DNA of 64,000 bases from Vulcanimicrobiota bacterium (GCA_003161435.1 PMOS01000002.1:1-64000), one strand, 5' to 3'; counted from the stretch's first letter, positions 29,011 to 37,808 are shown. Notes: generated from the sequence alone by a model not told the origin. A program made the numbers and translations.

Positions 29011-29702
29011 CTCGGCGCTGCGGCGTTCTCGAACGCCGCGGCACTGCGTCCGACGTCGAACACGCGCTCGTCGCCCTGCGCGTCGAGAAAGCCGCGCACG
29101 ATCACGGTCCCGGCGCTGCGGATCCCGAGCGCGCGCGAGAGCCGAATCGTGCCCGTTGCGTCGCGCAGCCGCGGCGTGCCGCCGTCGACGTAGGGGTCGC
29201 CGGCGATCGTGATGACCGCGCCGGGCTTGGTCTGCAGCGCCTGGGCGATCGTCTCCGGCGGATCGAACGCGATCGTCTTGTCGACCACCACTCCGAAGTT
29301 CGTCCCCAGCATCGCGACGCGCACCGTATAGGTGCCGGGGGCGAGCGCGCGCCGGTCGTCGGTGGTCGAGTCGACGATCACTTGCGCGAGGCGCAGCAAC
29401 CCCGGCGGGACGTCGAGTTGGCGCGTGATCGGGATCGGTTTGTGACCGGTCACCGACGACCACACCGGCGCGTCATCGTGCAGGACGTCGACCCGAAAGA
29501 GGTCCGCGGTCGGGAAGCGCAGCCGCACCATGTGACCTGTTGCATTGTGGAGCGCGATCGCGACGGTGAACGGCGCGAGCAGGGCGGTCCCCTCGCGATC
29601 GAGCGTGACATCGGCCCAGACGCTGCGCGGCGAGGCCGACGGCGCCGGATGCCGCGTCGCGGTCGCGGCCAGTACTGCCGCGATCAGCTCAGCGCGAGTC
29701 AC
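29007..29702 (-). CDS. secreted protein with a BsuPI-like domain
   Basis: A 231-residue product. The first half (LLAPFTVAIALHNATGHMV, VRLRFPTADLFRVDVLHDD, APVWSSV, then ALAPGTYTVRVAML) follows the pattern of the BsuPI intracellular-proteinase-inhibitor fold, an Ig-like domain often found in envelope proteins. The second half (GDPYVDGGTPRLRDATGTIRL ... GTVIVRGFLDAQGDERVFDV) looks like a small OB- or beta-barrel domain. An N-terminal hydrophobic stretch (MTRAELIAAVLAATATRHPA) suggests export but is weak. Inhibitor activity is not implied. Its stop overlaps the converging gene end by 4 nt. Confidence 0.6.
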   Translation of the reverse strand: MTRAELIAAVLAATATRHPAPSASPRSVWADVTLDREGTALLAPFTVAIALHNATGHMVRLRFPTADLFRVDVLHDDAPVWSSVTGHKPIPITRQLDVPPGLLRLAQVIVDSTTDDRRALAPGTYTVRVAMLGTNFGVVVDKTIAFDPPETIAQALQTKPGAVITIAGDPYVDGGTPRLRDATGTIRLSRALGIRSAGTVIVRGFLDAQGDERVFDVGRSAAAFENAAAPS

Positions 29703-29739
29703 AGCCTACCAGTTGCGCGCCGCGCGGACGAAGTCCGCC

Positions 29740-31320
29740 TTACCGGCCGTTGCGCAGCACGCGGCCCGGCCGAGCGCCGGTCATCTGCCCGTCGCGCAAA
29801 ACGGCGCTCCCGTTGACGAACACGTCGCGAATCCCGTCGGGCGGCGCGAACGGCTGCTCGTAGGTCGCACGATCGACGATGCGCTCGGCATCGAACACGA
29901 CCAGATCGGCGTGCTTGCCGATCGCAATGATCCCGCGGTCGCGCAGGCCGAACTGCGCCGCCGGCAGCGACGTCATCCGGCGCACGGCCTCAGCGGCGTC
30001 GAACACATGGCGCTGGCGAACGTAGCGCCCGAAGACGCGCGGAAAAGTCCCGTACGTGCGTGGGTGCGGCACGCCCCGCGCGGTGATCCCGCTGAACGCG
30101 CGCGCCGACGCATCGCTGCCCACGCAGCAGAATTCCGCGCTGTAAACCGTTGCCACGTCGTCTTCGCTCATCGAGAAGAAGACGGACTCGACCCGCATCT
30201 CCTCTTCGATCAGGAGGCGAATCGCCGCGCGCGCCGGCGTCGTTCGCCAGCGCGCCGCCAGCGCGTCGATCCGCATCCCGGCGAGGTCCTCGTTGCGCGA
30301 GCTGCCGACGCCGGTGATCAGCACCGTGTCCCACCCGTCGCCGCCGAACTGCGGATCCCGCGCGAGCTCCATCACGAGCGCGGCCGCCGTCGCTTGATCC
30401 GGATCGCGCAACCGCGCGAGCGCCGCGTCGTCGCCACCTTCGCGAACGCGCGGCGGCAGCACGGTGGCGAGTTCGGTCCACGAGGCGACGTACGGATAGG
30501 CGTCGCACGCGACGCCTATCCCGCGCGTGCGCGCATGGTCGATCGCGGCGAGCGTGCGGTGAACCTTGCCCCAGTTGCGCCGGCCGGCGGCCTTGTGATG
30601 CGAGCACTGCACCGCGACCTCGGCGCCCTCGCCCACCGCGATCGCTTCGGCGATCGCCGCCTCGACGTCGTCGCCTTCGTCGCGAACGTGCGACGCGTAG
30701 AGCGCTGCTCCGGCGTCGCGTGCGGCACCGGCGCAAGCGATGAGCTCATCGAGATCGGCATAGCGGCCAGGTTCGTAGATCAAGCCGCTCGATACGCCGA
30801 GTGCCCCCTCTTCGACCGCCGCGCGAATCAAACGATTCTGCGCCTCGATCTCTTCGCGCACGAGCCGCCGCGCGTCGGGACCGGCCACGCACAATCGTGT
30901 CGTTCCAAGTCCCACCAGCGACGCTACGTTGAGGGCGACGCGCTCCTGCTCGACCAGCGTGAAGAACGCGTCGAACGACGTCCACTGCACGTCGAGCCGG
31001 TACTCGGCGGCGTCGCGCCGTTTCTTCATAAGCGCGGAACCGCTCAATGGTGCGATCGACGTGCCGCAGTTGCCGCCGACCTCGGTCGTCACACCTTGGC
31101 GAATCTTTCCTTCACAACGCGGATCGACGAGCCAAAGCTCGTCGGAATGGGAATGAACGTCGATGAATCCCGGTGCGAGCGCGAGCCCGGCGCAGGGTAT
31201 GCGCTCGTGCGCATCGCGCTCGGAGAGATCCCCGATAGCGACGATTCTGCCGTCGGCTACGGCAACGTCGGTGATGTACGGCGCGGCGCCGAGTCCGTCG
31301 TAGACCCGGGGGCGCTCCAA
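29740..31320 (-). CDS. N-acyl-D-amino-acid deacylase-like amidohydrolase
   Basis: The 526-residue enzyme has the amidohydrolase-family metal site: HSHSD (first metal His pair), TTEVGGNCGTS with the bridging Cys typical of D-aminoacylases, YASHVRDEGDD, QCSHHKAAGR and GSDASARAF. The C-terminal beta sandwich contains GIIAIGKHADLVVFD. It should hydrolyse N-acyl-D-amino acids or related amides. TTG 31320 is the first standard start, but it cuts off the first strand of the family (usually LLIRGGRVYDG); the frame continues LLRTI upstream, with CTG 31335 as the only way to include it. The KGG genes diverge from it. Confidence 0.9.
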   Translation of the reverse strand: MERPRVYDGLGAAPYITDVAVADGRIVAIGDLSERDAHERIPCAGLALAPGFIDVHSHSDELWLVDPRCEGKIRQGVTTEVGGNCGTSIAPLSGSALMKKRRDAAEYRLDVQWTSFDAFFTLVEQERVALNVASLVGLGTTRLCVAGPDARRLVREEIEAQNRLIRAAVEEGALGVSSGLIYEPGRYADLDELIACAGAARDAGAALYASHVRDEGDDVEAAIAEAIAVGEGAEVAVQCSHHKAAGRRNWGKVHRTLAAIDHARTRGIGVACDAYPYVASWTELATVLPPRVREGGDDAALARLRDPDQATAAALVMELARDPQFGGDGWDTVLITGVGSSRNEDLAGMRIDALAARWRTTPARAAIRLLIEEEMRVESVFFSMSEDDVATVYSAEFCCVGSDASARAFSGITARGVPHPRTYGTFPRVFGRYVRQRHVFDAAEAVRRMTSLPAAQFGLRDRGIIAIGKHADLVVFDAERIVDRATYEQPFAPPDGIRDVFVNGSAVLRDGQMTGARPGRVLRNGR

Positions 31321-31404
31321 GATCGTCCGGAGCAGCGTTTAACCTAGCTTCCGCTGGGTACAGAGCAGTCGGTGGGCCGACAGCTCAGGGGGATGATTCC
31401 AACA

Positions 31405-31635
31405 ATGGCGAGCAACGAAAATCTGACGACGACGACGGGCGGCGGCATGAGTGTCCGCGAGGCGGGCAAACGCGGCGGCGATCGCGTCAAAGCGAAGTAC
31501 GGCTCCGAGTTCTACGAAGCCATCGGACGCAAAGGCGGCGAGGCGACGAAGAGCAAGTACGGACCGACGTTCTACGAAGAGATCGGCGCCAAGGGCGGCC
31601 AGAAGCTGAAACGCACGACGAAAACGGCCGGCTGA
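31405..31635 (+). CDS. KGG-repeat stress-type small protein
   Basis: The 76-residue product contains three KGG-type motifs at a regular 22-residue spacing (AGKRGGDRVKAKYGSEFYEA, IGRKGGEATKSKYGPTFYEE, IGAKGGQKLK). This is the stress-induced YciG/GsiB-like KGG repeat, a hydrophilic, probably disordered desiccation or general-stress protein. ATG 31405 (MASNENL) is preferred to 31372 and 31393 because of family-like spacing; AGGGG lies 13 nt upstream. The second KGG gene starts 3 nt after its stop. Confidence 0.85.
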   Translation: MASNENLTTTTGGGMSVREAGKRGGDRVKAKYGSEFYEAIGRKGGEATKSKYGPTFYEEIGAKGGQKLKRTTKTAG

Positions 31636-31638
31636 CGC

Positions 31639-31965
31639 ATGGCCGACCCCAAGCAGGCCGAGGTCAAGGAGCGGACGGAAAAGGTCGACGGGGAGATGTC
31701 GGTTCGAGAAGCCGGCAAAAAGGGTGGCGATACGGTTCGTGACCGATACGGTTCGGGATTCTACGAAGAGATCGGACGCAAAGGCGGACAAGCAACGCGC
31801 GAGCGCCACGGTGCGGAGTTCTACGAGGCGATCGGTCAAAAAGGCGGCAAGGTCGTCAAAGAAAAGTACGGCCCGAACTTCTACGAGCAGATCGGTCACA
31901 AGGGTGGTCAAAAGGTCAAGAAGCTGATCGCCGACGCGAAAAAGGCCTTGCAGGGCGAAACGTAG
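31639..31965 (+). CDS. KGG-repeat stress-type small protein, second copy
   Basis: The 108-residue product has four KGG motifs (AGKKGGDTVRDRYG, IGRKGGQATRERHG, IGQKGGKVVKEKYG, IGHKGGQKVKK), one more than its upstream neighbour, with the same period of 22 residues. It is very hydrophilic, with many Lys, Arg, Glu and Gly residues. The two genes look like a tandem duplication in one transcript that ends at the terminator at 31990-32027. A role under drying or heat is inferred from the family. Confidence 0.87.
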   Translation: MADPKQAEVKERTEKVDGEMSVREAGKKGGDTVRDRYGSGFYEEIGRKGGQATRERHGAEFYEAIGQKGGKVVKEKYGPNFYEQIGHKGGQKVKKLIADAKKALQGET

Positions 31966-31989
31966 CGCCCGACCGACCTGATTCCGAAA

Positions 31990-32027
31990 CCGCGTGGCGT
32001 CGCCGCAACGACGCCGCGCGGTTTTTT
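31990..32027 (+). terminator. rho-independent terminator after the KGG genes
   Basis: A 13-bp stem with one wobble pair, CCGCGTGGCGTCG (31990-32002) with CGACGCCGCGCGG (32009-32021), a 6-nt loop and six T at 32022-32027. It lies 25 nt after the second KGG stop. Confidence 0.92.
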
Positions 32028-32048
32028 GTTCGGCGCACCCGATGCGCA

Positions 32049-32585
32049 TCACGGCTTGACGCCCTCGATGCGTCCGAAAGACGAGTCACCGGTGCGGAAG
32101 TTGATCGTCATCTTCGCGACCGTTACGGTCGCGCCGCTGTCGGTGACCGTCGACGGGTGGTCCAAGTTGAGAACGTGCGACGAGCCGTTGTACAACGCGC
32201 CGGTGCTCTGAAACGTGCGCTTGCGCGCACCACCCTCGTCCTCGATGAACGTCACCGGCCCGGCGACGGTCAGATCGTTGGTCGCCGTATTGACGGTGAC
32301 GCCGTCACCTCTCATCAAGATATCGGGTTTGCCGGCGCGGTGGATGCGGCCGTCGCGGACGTGCGCGATCGTGACCAACGTGCCGTCGGGGCTCATGGTG
32401 AGCTTGTCGTAGTCGAGGGACCACGCGCGCCGGTCGATGCGTTTGCCCTGTACGCTGCCGTTGATCAGCGTGTCGGGGCCGGCCGAGCGCGCGTATTGCA
32501 CGTCGCTACCGGCGCGCCCGATCTCGAAGCCGACCCAGCCTAAAAACGCGAGCGCAATGACCGACAGCACGATGCGCCAACTCAT
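32049..32585 (-). CDS. lptC: LptC/LptA-type LPS export protein
   Basis: The 178-residue product has one N-terminal membrane helix (IVLSVIALAFLGWVGFEIG) followed by the beta-jellyroll of LptC/OstA-like proteins (RRAWSLDYDKLTMSPDGTL, GDGVTVNTATNDLTVAGPV, STGALYNGSSHVLNL). LptC anchors the LPS transport bridge in the inner membrane. ATG 32585 overlaps the end of lnt by ATGA, and the longer open frame is a shadow of lnt. The family call is good; LptC rather than another OstA-like protein is inferred from the membrane anchor. Confidence 0.78.
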   Translation of the reverse strand: MSWRIVLSVIALAFLGWVGFEIGRAGSDVQYARSAGPDTLINGSVQGKRIDRRAWSLDYDKLTMSPDGTLVTIAHVRDGRIHRAGKPDILMRGDGVTVNTATNDLTVAGPVTFIEDEGGARKRTFQSTGALYNGSSHVLNLDHPSTVTDSGATVTVAKMTINFRTGDSSFGRIEGVKP

Positions 32586-34156
32586 CGCGCGCGCCGCCCG
32601 CGCACTCGCGCCACGATGAACGGCAGCACGACGATCGCCGTCATCGCGAGGCCGATCGGCGCCGGGCCGAGCGTCGCGTACGGGCCTGGAGCTGCCACGC
32701 CGACATCGCCGACGATCGTCGCCACGCTCCCCAACGTGCTGCGCTGCGTCCACGTTCCGTCGGGCGCGACGATCCCGCTGATTCCGGTCGCCCCGGCGCG
32801 CAGCACCCAGCGACCGGTCTCGACGGCGCGTAGGGTCGCCGCCTGCGCATGCTCGTAGGGCCCTTCGGTCGTGCCGAACCACGCGTCATCGGTCGCGATC
32901 AGGATCAAGCTCGGATCGTCTTTGAGGCGCGCGTGCGCGATGTCGCCGAACAGCGATTCCCAACAGATCAGCGCGGTCGCACCCGCGTACGTCTCGACCG
33001 GGTTCGTGCCGGGTTGAAAGGCCCCGATCTGGTTCGCGTACGGGAGCGAGCGCAGCCATCCCGGTCCGGGGATGTACTCGGCGAACGGCACCAGCTGCTC
33101 CTTGACGTACAGCACGGCGACGTCATGCTGGTTGACGCGCGGGTCGAAGATCAGCAGCGCGTTCTCGTACTTCTTTCCGTTGTCCCAGAAACCACCGGCA
33201 TAGAGCGTTGCGCCGAGTGAGACCGCGAGCCGCGCGAAGCGCGTCCGCAGCGGCGGCGAGGCCAGTAGATCGGTCGTGATCACCGTCTCGGGCCACAGCA
33301 CGAGCGTCGGGTGCTGCGCGCGCAGCGCGACGGTCATCGTGGTGTAACGGTCGAGCGCGAGCGCGAGCCCGGCGTCGCTGCGCTTGATAGTCTGCGTGAT
33401 CCCGCCTTGCACGGCGGCGACACGCCGCGCAGGCGGCGCGTAGTGACGCGCCGGCCAGACCGCGTACGCGAGGGCGGCGCACACCGCGACGCCGGCCCAC
33501 ACCACGATCGCCGTGCGCGCCCGTCGGGCATCATCGCGGTCGACCAGCCACCAGCCGAGCGCTGCACCGAGCAGCGTGGTGGCGAACGTCAGACCGTATC
33601 CGCCGGCGAAGGCGGCGAGCGGACGCAGCGGCGAGTCGACCATGGTCGTGCCGAGTTGTTCGAGCGGCACCCCGAACGCCGACGTCGAGCGGACTTGCTC
33701 GCCCAGCGTGAATGCCGCGGCCGCCACGAACGGGACCACGCGCGCGTCGCAGCGCCGAGCTGCGAACGACGTAACGGCTGCCGCGAACGCAAACGCCAGG
33801 GCTTCGAAGATCGCCGGCCCCAGATCGAGGACCGGCGCGGCCGGCCCGATCAAGGCGCCCGCGGTTTCGCCGAACCACGCGAAACCGAGCGTGAAAAACA
33901 GGAGCCCGCTCGCATATCCGACGAGCGCGGCCGCACGCGGCGGCAAGCTGCTCCAGGCCCATACCAGGCCTGCGATGGAGAATGGAGCGAGCCACCACCA
34001 CGTTGTCAGTGGGAAGGCGAGATGCAGCGCGAACGCGCACAACAGCGCGACGGCCGTGCTGCGTGCGGTCGCGGAGGAGACGATGGTGCGTCGGCTGGTT
34101 ACGGCAGTGGTTGTCGCGGCGATGATGGTGCTACCCGGATGTGGACGCCAGGTCAC
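32582..34156 (-). CDS. lnt: apolipoprotein N-acyltransferase
   Basis: The enzyme has membrane helices in the first ~220 residues and a nitrilase-fold periplasmic domain with catalytic Glu in LVLWPETVI, Lys in YVKEQLVPFAEY and Cys in LICWESLFGD. It adds the third acyl chain to lipoproteins, consistent with the many lipoprotein genes nearby. The listed GTG start (34156) gives 524 residues but overlaps, on the other strand, the first 74 nt of a lipoprotein gene with a strong ribosome site. TTG 34042 avoids this but clips the first helix. The start is therefore unresolved; the C-terminus is firm. Confidence 0.92.
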   Translation of the reverse strand: MTWRPHPGSTIIAATTTAVTSRRTIVSSATARSTAVALLCAFALHLAFPLTTWWWLAPFSIAGLVWAWSSLPPRAAALVGYASGLLFFTLGFAWFGETAGALIGPAAPVLDLGPAIFEALAFAFAAAVTSFAARRCDARVVPFVAAAAFTLGEQVRSTSAFGVPLEQLGTTMVDSPLRPLAAFAGGYGLTFATTLLGAALGWWLVDRDDARRARTAIVVWAGVAVCAALAYAVWPARHYAPPARRVAAVQGGITQTIKRSDAGLALALDRYTTMTVALRAQHPTLVLWPETVITTDLLASPPLRTRFARLAVSLGATLYAGGFWDNGKKYENALLIFDPRVNQHDVAVLYVKEQLVPFAEYIPGPGWLRSLPYANQIGAFQPGTNPVETYAGATALICWESLFGDIAHARLKDDPSLILIATDDAWFGTTEGPYEHAQAATLRAVETGRWVLRAGATGISGIVAPDGTWTQRSTLGSVATIVGDVGVAAPGPYATLGPAPIGLAMTAIVVLPFIVARVRGRRAR

Positions 34157-34835
34157 CGGATTGAACGTGACCGGGAACGGGATCGTTCAGTCCGGACAGA
34201 CCCTGATCCGCTTCGAGACGGCCGGGCAGCTCGACTTTCAGAACGTCAGCTACCTGATGGTCTTCAACACCAGCGGGAACCAGAATCAGCCCTACGCTCA
34301 GGGCTTCAACACGAACTACGCGAACTGGTCGGTCTACTTCATCGTCGGCGGCGGTTCGACGTACGCCAACGCCCCGGGGCTCGAGCAAGTCTACCTGAAC
34401 CCCGCGAACAACGCCGCCTCGGCATTCAACGTCACCTACCCGACCTCGATCGTGAACTTCCAGCCGTCGATTCCCAGCGGCAACGCGCAGTACGGCTTCC
34501 AGATCACCTTCAACCGCTGCGTGTTCGACTTGTCGCCGCCGACGAGCAACCCGTCCGTGCCGGCCACCGCGAACGGTATCTGCCCTCCATTTGCCAACGC
34601 CGGCATCGGAAACATCTGGAACGTCAGCCTGTTCACGCTCGACCGAACGCTGACGCCGATCGACTCGCTCAGCGTGAACGGCCCGTCGGCGACCGATTAC
34701 ACCGTGTCGTTCGACGTCACGCAGGTGATTCCGGGGAACGGCAACAGCGGTCAGCGCTTCAAGCCCGCGAACAACGCTAGCGTTTCGAATCCCGCCGCTC
34801 AGATTACCGGGATCGAGATCTTCAACACGCCGTAG
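34083..34835 (+). CDS. lipoprotein of unknown function
   Basis: GGAGGAGA (34072-34079) precedes ATG 34083, and a lipoprotein signal follows (LVTAVVVAAMMVLPGCG, lipobox LPGC). The 230-residue mature part is rich in Asn, Ser, Thr and aromatic residues (FQNVSYLMVFNTSGNQNQPYA, NWSVYFIVGGGSTYA, GFQITFNRCVFDLS) with mostly beta-strand character, and reads like an outer-surface carbohydrate- or surface-binding domain. No family is recognised. It diverges from, and overlaps the long form of, lnt. Confidence 0.72.
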   Translation: MVRRLVTAVVVAAMMVLPGCGRQVTGLNVTGNGIVQSGQTLIRFETAGQLDFQNVSYLMVFNTSGNQNQPYAQGFNTNYANWSVYFIVGGGSTYANAPGLEQVYLNPANNAASAFNVTYPTSIVNFQPSIPSGNAQYGFQITFNRCVFDLSPPTSNPSVPATANGICPPFANAGIGNIWNVSLFTLDRTLTPIDSLSVNGPSATDYTVSFDVTQVIPGNGNSGQRFKPANNASVSNPAAQITGIEIFNTP

Positions 34836-34869
34836 AGCATCGCGCAGAATCCCGCATATCCCACCCTAG

Positions 34870-35068
34870 CATTCCCGCGCGCGAAATCTTGCCGGAGGCG
34901 GGGGAGCAGTAGTGCTGCGCAGGGGCGTTTCGCAGCGAGCGGCGCCCGGAGGGCGAGGAGCGAGCGGAGAACCGAGCTGCGTTTGCGCCACGACGGCGCA
35001 AACACAGCGTCCCCGGCGCAGCACTACTGCTCCCCCGCCTCCACGCCATTAGCCCCGGCGCGGGAATG
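34870..35068. repeat. ~200-bp nested palindromic element (MITE/REPIN-like or structured RNA)
   Basis: A perfect 27-bp inverted repeat (34894-34920 with 35016-35042) encloses 95 nt, flanked by an outer 10-bp inverted repeat (CATTCCCGCG at 34870-34879 and CGCGGGAATG at 35059-35068). Inside is a 9-bp hairpin, GTTTGCGCC (34981-34989) with GGCGCAAAC (34995-35003), and a smaller CGCCC-GGA-GGGCG hairpin. The element sits between the lipoprotein gene and the metallothionein gene, which converge on it. It encodes nothing. It could also act as a bidirectional transcription terminator. Confidence 0.85.
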
Positions 35069-35073
35069 CGCCC

Positions 35074-35241
35074 CTATTCCGTGTCGCAGGGTGGGTGGCC
35101 GCAGGCGCACGTTGTTTCGTTCTCTTCGTCGGTCGAATCGCGGCTTTCGCAGATTTCGCTGCAGTACGCTGCGCCTTCGAGGCCGCCGGTGACGGTGCAG
35201 TTGCACTCTTGGTATTCGCAGGGCTGGGTGTAGGTACTCAC
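35074..35241 (-). CDS. bacterial metallothionein (SmtA/BmtA type), 55 residues
   Basis: GTG 35241 is preceded by AAGGAG at the ideal 5-nt spacing and opens a 55-codon frame with eight cysteines (residues 8, 13, 15, 27, 31, 45, 47, 52). The spacing C..CNC near the start, AAYCSEICE in the middle and TCACGHPPC at the end reproduces cyanobacterial SmtA (YCSEAC, CGHxxC), whose Cys and His ligands bind zinc and cadmium. Eight Cys and His49 are consistent with a small zinc cluster. It starts 38 nt after the lptD stop on the same strand, so it may be read from that operon. No metal-responsive regulator is adjacent. Confidence 0.85.
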   Translation of the reverse strand: MSTYTQPCEYQECNCTVTGGLEGAAYCSEICESRDSTDEENETTCACGHPPCDTE

Positions 35242-35279
35242 GCGTTCTCCTTACCCCGAAACGAAGCGGCGGTCGGCGC

Positions 35280-37808
35280 TCAGGGGATCCCGCTGCCGCT
35301 GGTGAACGCCGACGAGGCGAAGCTTTGCGGGATGATCGAGCTGAGCGACGTCTGACCCAGACCGAAGTTCAGCGCGTGTGACGGGAAGGCGAGGATGTCG
35401 ACGGTTCCCGTGAACTGCTTGAGATCTTCGTTGTAGGCCAGCCGGACCTCGTAGCACTCGCCGATGACGTGACGGTAGTAGATGTTCTTGCTCACGAGGC
35501 GGCCGCGAGCTTTCCAGTTGATGAAGGTCGCGAACTGCAGGTCGCTCTCGTAGCCGAACGGCGTCGAGAATTGCACGTTGGTTTGGTCGAAGCCGTTGCC
35601 GGGCCCGGGCGTGAAGTTGCCGCCGACGGTGACCGTCGAGCGCGGCGACGGGCGCGAGGTGAGCTGGTAGCCGACGGCCTGCGCCTGGCGGTTGAAGAAC
35701 GTCGTCGCGGTCAGTGCCAGCGAGTAGATGTCGCGGTTGAAGATGGTCAGCACGTCGTTGGCTTGTTTCGTTCCGTCGCCGAGCACGTCGATCGACTTGA
35801 ACGGTTCGGCGAGCGGGCCGTTCACGTGCGATGCGTTGTACGAGATCACGTTGATGACGTGTCCGAAGAGCGGCGTGGTGAACGTCGCCTCCTGTCCGAT
35901 CTGCGCTTTGAGATCGCCCGTACCATAAGCGTCCTGCTGCACGGTGATCTGGCCCGAGAAGTCGCTGCCGAAGAAGTGCGCCAGGCCCGGGCCGATCTGA
36001 ATGCGCGCTTCTGCGCGCGACGTGCGCAGTCCGGTCGGAGGCCCGTTGGGCGCCGCTTGCGGATCGTCGTAGATGCCCAACGTGTACTGCGCGGTGATCG
36101 GAATCGCTTTGAAGCCCGGGATCAATGCGTCGTGCGGCCGGATCGCGAGCTCGGGTTCTTTCTGCACGTTGGTCGGCGTGCTGGTATCGTAGCGGTCGAA
36201 GGTCAGGTCATAGTCGTACGACCTTCCCGAGTAGTGCGTCAGCGTCTCGTAGTGCAGCGTCGTCGTACCCGGAAAGCCGACGTTCTGGCTGGTCGTGTAC
36301 GAGACGGTCGTGTCGTTGGTGAAGGTGTTCGAGAACTGGCGGTGATCGCTCGCGCCGTAGTCGTCGGTCGACGCCTGCGATCCGGTCGACGAACGGTGGA
36401 AGCTGTAATTCTGCCGGTCGCCCTTTGCATCGCCGTGGTCGACGGCGGCGGTGAGGTCGTACTGCGCCGGGAGCGAGACGAGCGGACCGTAATTGTCCGT
36501 GTAGTTCAACCCGAACTGCCCGTGCAGCGAGCGCGAGAACGCCTCTTGATCTTGAATCGAAAGGTTGCTGTTGCTGCCGCCGCCGGTCTTGCTGTTCAGA
36601 TGGTAGAAGTTGATGTCGGTCTGCCGTCGCCCGTCCTTTCGGCGGATCGTGCCGACGTATCCCAGGCCGAGGCCGATGCGCGTGTACTCTTCGACGCGGT
36701 AGTAGCCGTAATAATAGTCGCTCGGCGAGAACCCGATCCGCGCCTTGATGTAGAACCCCTCGGCGGAATCGTATCCGATCAGCGGCAGGAAACCCGGGTT
36801 TCGGCGCGACCCGGGCTCGTCCTGACGCAGTGAGATGATGGCGATCGGCAAGTAGAAGACCGCCAGCGCGCCGAGGAACAGGACCGCCGAGTGCGCGACG
36901 GCCTTGTCGCCCGGATAAACGTCGAGCGTCTTGGACTCGAGGTGATAGCCGCCGCGAGGGTTTTCGCAGGTCGTAATGTTGGCGCGCTCGACGTGCGTCA
37001 CGCCGTTGCGGTCTGTCACCATCGACGTGCCGGCGAAGTGGAGCCGCCCTTGCTCGACGCCTTGCGTCGACTCGCCGTGGCCGCGCAGGAGCGTCGCCTT
37101 CTGGGTCGTCGCGTCGAAGCGGATCGCGTCGGCGAACAGTCGCGTGTCGCCCGCGCGATTGATGACGAACGTGTGTCCGGTGACGTCGATGTAGCGCTGG
37201 CCGTCGTAGTGAGCGTGGTCGCCGCCGAGCACGCCGTCCTGATAGAAGACGTTGACGTTGCCGTCGAGGTCGAACGGTTGCCCCGGCTTGTCGACGCCGG
37301 TCAGCTTGTCACCCAGGATCGCGTAGGTGTTCGGGTCGAGGATCTCGCCGGCGGCGGGCGACGGTGACGGTGACGGCGAGGTCAAGCCGATCGGTCCGGC
37401 GCTCGCGCTCGAGGCCGGGATCGGCGAGACGGCGGGCGGCGCGGTCTGCTGGTTGATCATCATCGGCCCGGGCGATCCGCTCGGACCGACCGAAGGCGAG
37501 GGGGCCGGCGGCGGCGTCACACCGGGCGACTGCGAGGCGGGCGGCGGGATGAGGATTTGCGGACCGGTCGGGGCACGCGGCGGCCCGACGTACGGCGCGA
37601 GCGTCGGCGAGGCGCTCGTCACCGGCGACGCGACCGGCTCGGGCGACTCCGTGACCTGGGCGATCGGCGTGCCGCAGCTTTGCTGCATCAGGGCGAGCGC
37701 GTGCGCGGTGTCGGCGTCGTCGTCGGCCCAGGCGAGCGAAGGAAGCGCAGATAGCGCAAACGAGAGCGCGACGGCGGTCACGCTCGCGCGCTGGACCAGG
37801 CGGCTCAT
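35280..37808 (-). CDS. lptD: LPS-assembly outer-membrane protein (LptD/OstA-like)
   Basis: The 842-residue protein has a signal peptide (VTAVALSFALSALPSLAWAD), a long Pro/Ser/Thr-rich stretch (residues ~45-160), an OstA-like jellyroll (GNVNVFYQDGVLGGDHAHYD, ATLLRGHGESTQGV) and a ~500-residue beta-barrel region rich in alternating aromatic residues, ending in an aromatic-poor terminus. LptD inserts LPS into the outer membrane. The Pro-rich insert is unusual and may space the jellyroll from the membrane. It overlaps the lptF stop by ATGA; the metallothionein gene follows. Confidence 0.85.
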   Translation of the reverse strand: MSRLVQRASVTAVALSFALSALPSLAWADDDADTAHALALMQQSCGTPIAQVTESPEPVASPVTSASPTLAPYVGPPRAPTGPQILIPPPASQSPGVTPPPAPSPSVGPSGSPGPMMINQQTAPPAVSPIPASSASAGPIGLTSPSPSPSPAAGEILDPNTYAILGDKLTGVDKPGQPFDLDGNVNVFYQDGVLGGDHAHYDGQRYIDVTGHTFVINRAGDTRLFADAIRFDATTQKATLLRGHGESTQGVEQGRLHFAGTSMVTDRNGVTHVERANITTCENPRGGYHLESKTLDVYPGDKAVAHSAVLFLGALAVFYLPIAIISLRQDEPGSRRNPGFLPLIGYDSAEGFYIKARIGFSPSDYYYGYYRVEEYTRIGLGLGYVGTIRRKDGRRQTDINFYHLNSKTGGGSNSNLSIQDQEAFSRSLHGQFGLNYTDNYGPLVSLPAQYDLTAAVDHGDAKGDRQNYSFHRSSTGSQASTDDYGASDHRQFSNTFTNDTTVSYTTSQNVGFPGTTTLHYETLTHYSGRSYDYDLTFDRYDTSTPTNVQKEPELAIRPHDALIPGFKAIPITAQYTLGIYDDPQAAPNGPPTGLRTSRAEARIQIGPGLAHFFGSDFSGQITVQQDAYGTGDLKAQIGQEATFTTPLFGHVINVISYNASHVNGPLAEPFKSIDVLGDGTKQANDVLTIFNRDIYSLALTATTFFNRQAQAVGYQLTSRPSPRSTVTVGGNFTPGPGNGFDQTNVQFSTPFGYESDLQFATFINWKARGRLVSKNIYYRHVIGECYEVRLAYNEDLKQFTGTVDILAFPSHALNFGLGQTSLSSIIPQSFASSAFTSGSGIP

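Noticed and set aside
35095..35355. 86-residue plus-strand frame
   Set aside because: It is the antisense of the metallothionein gene and the end of lptD; the minus-strand frame has the ribosome site and the family motif.
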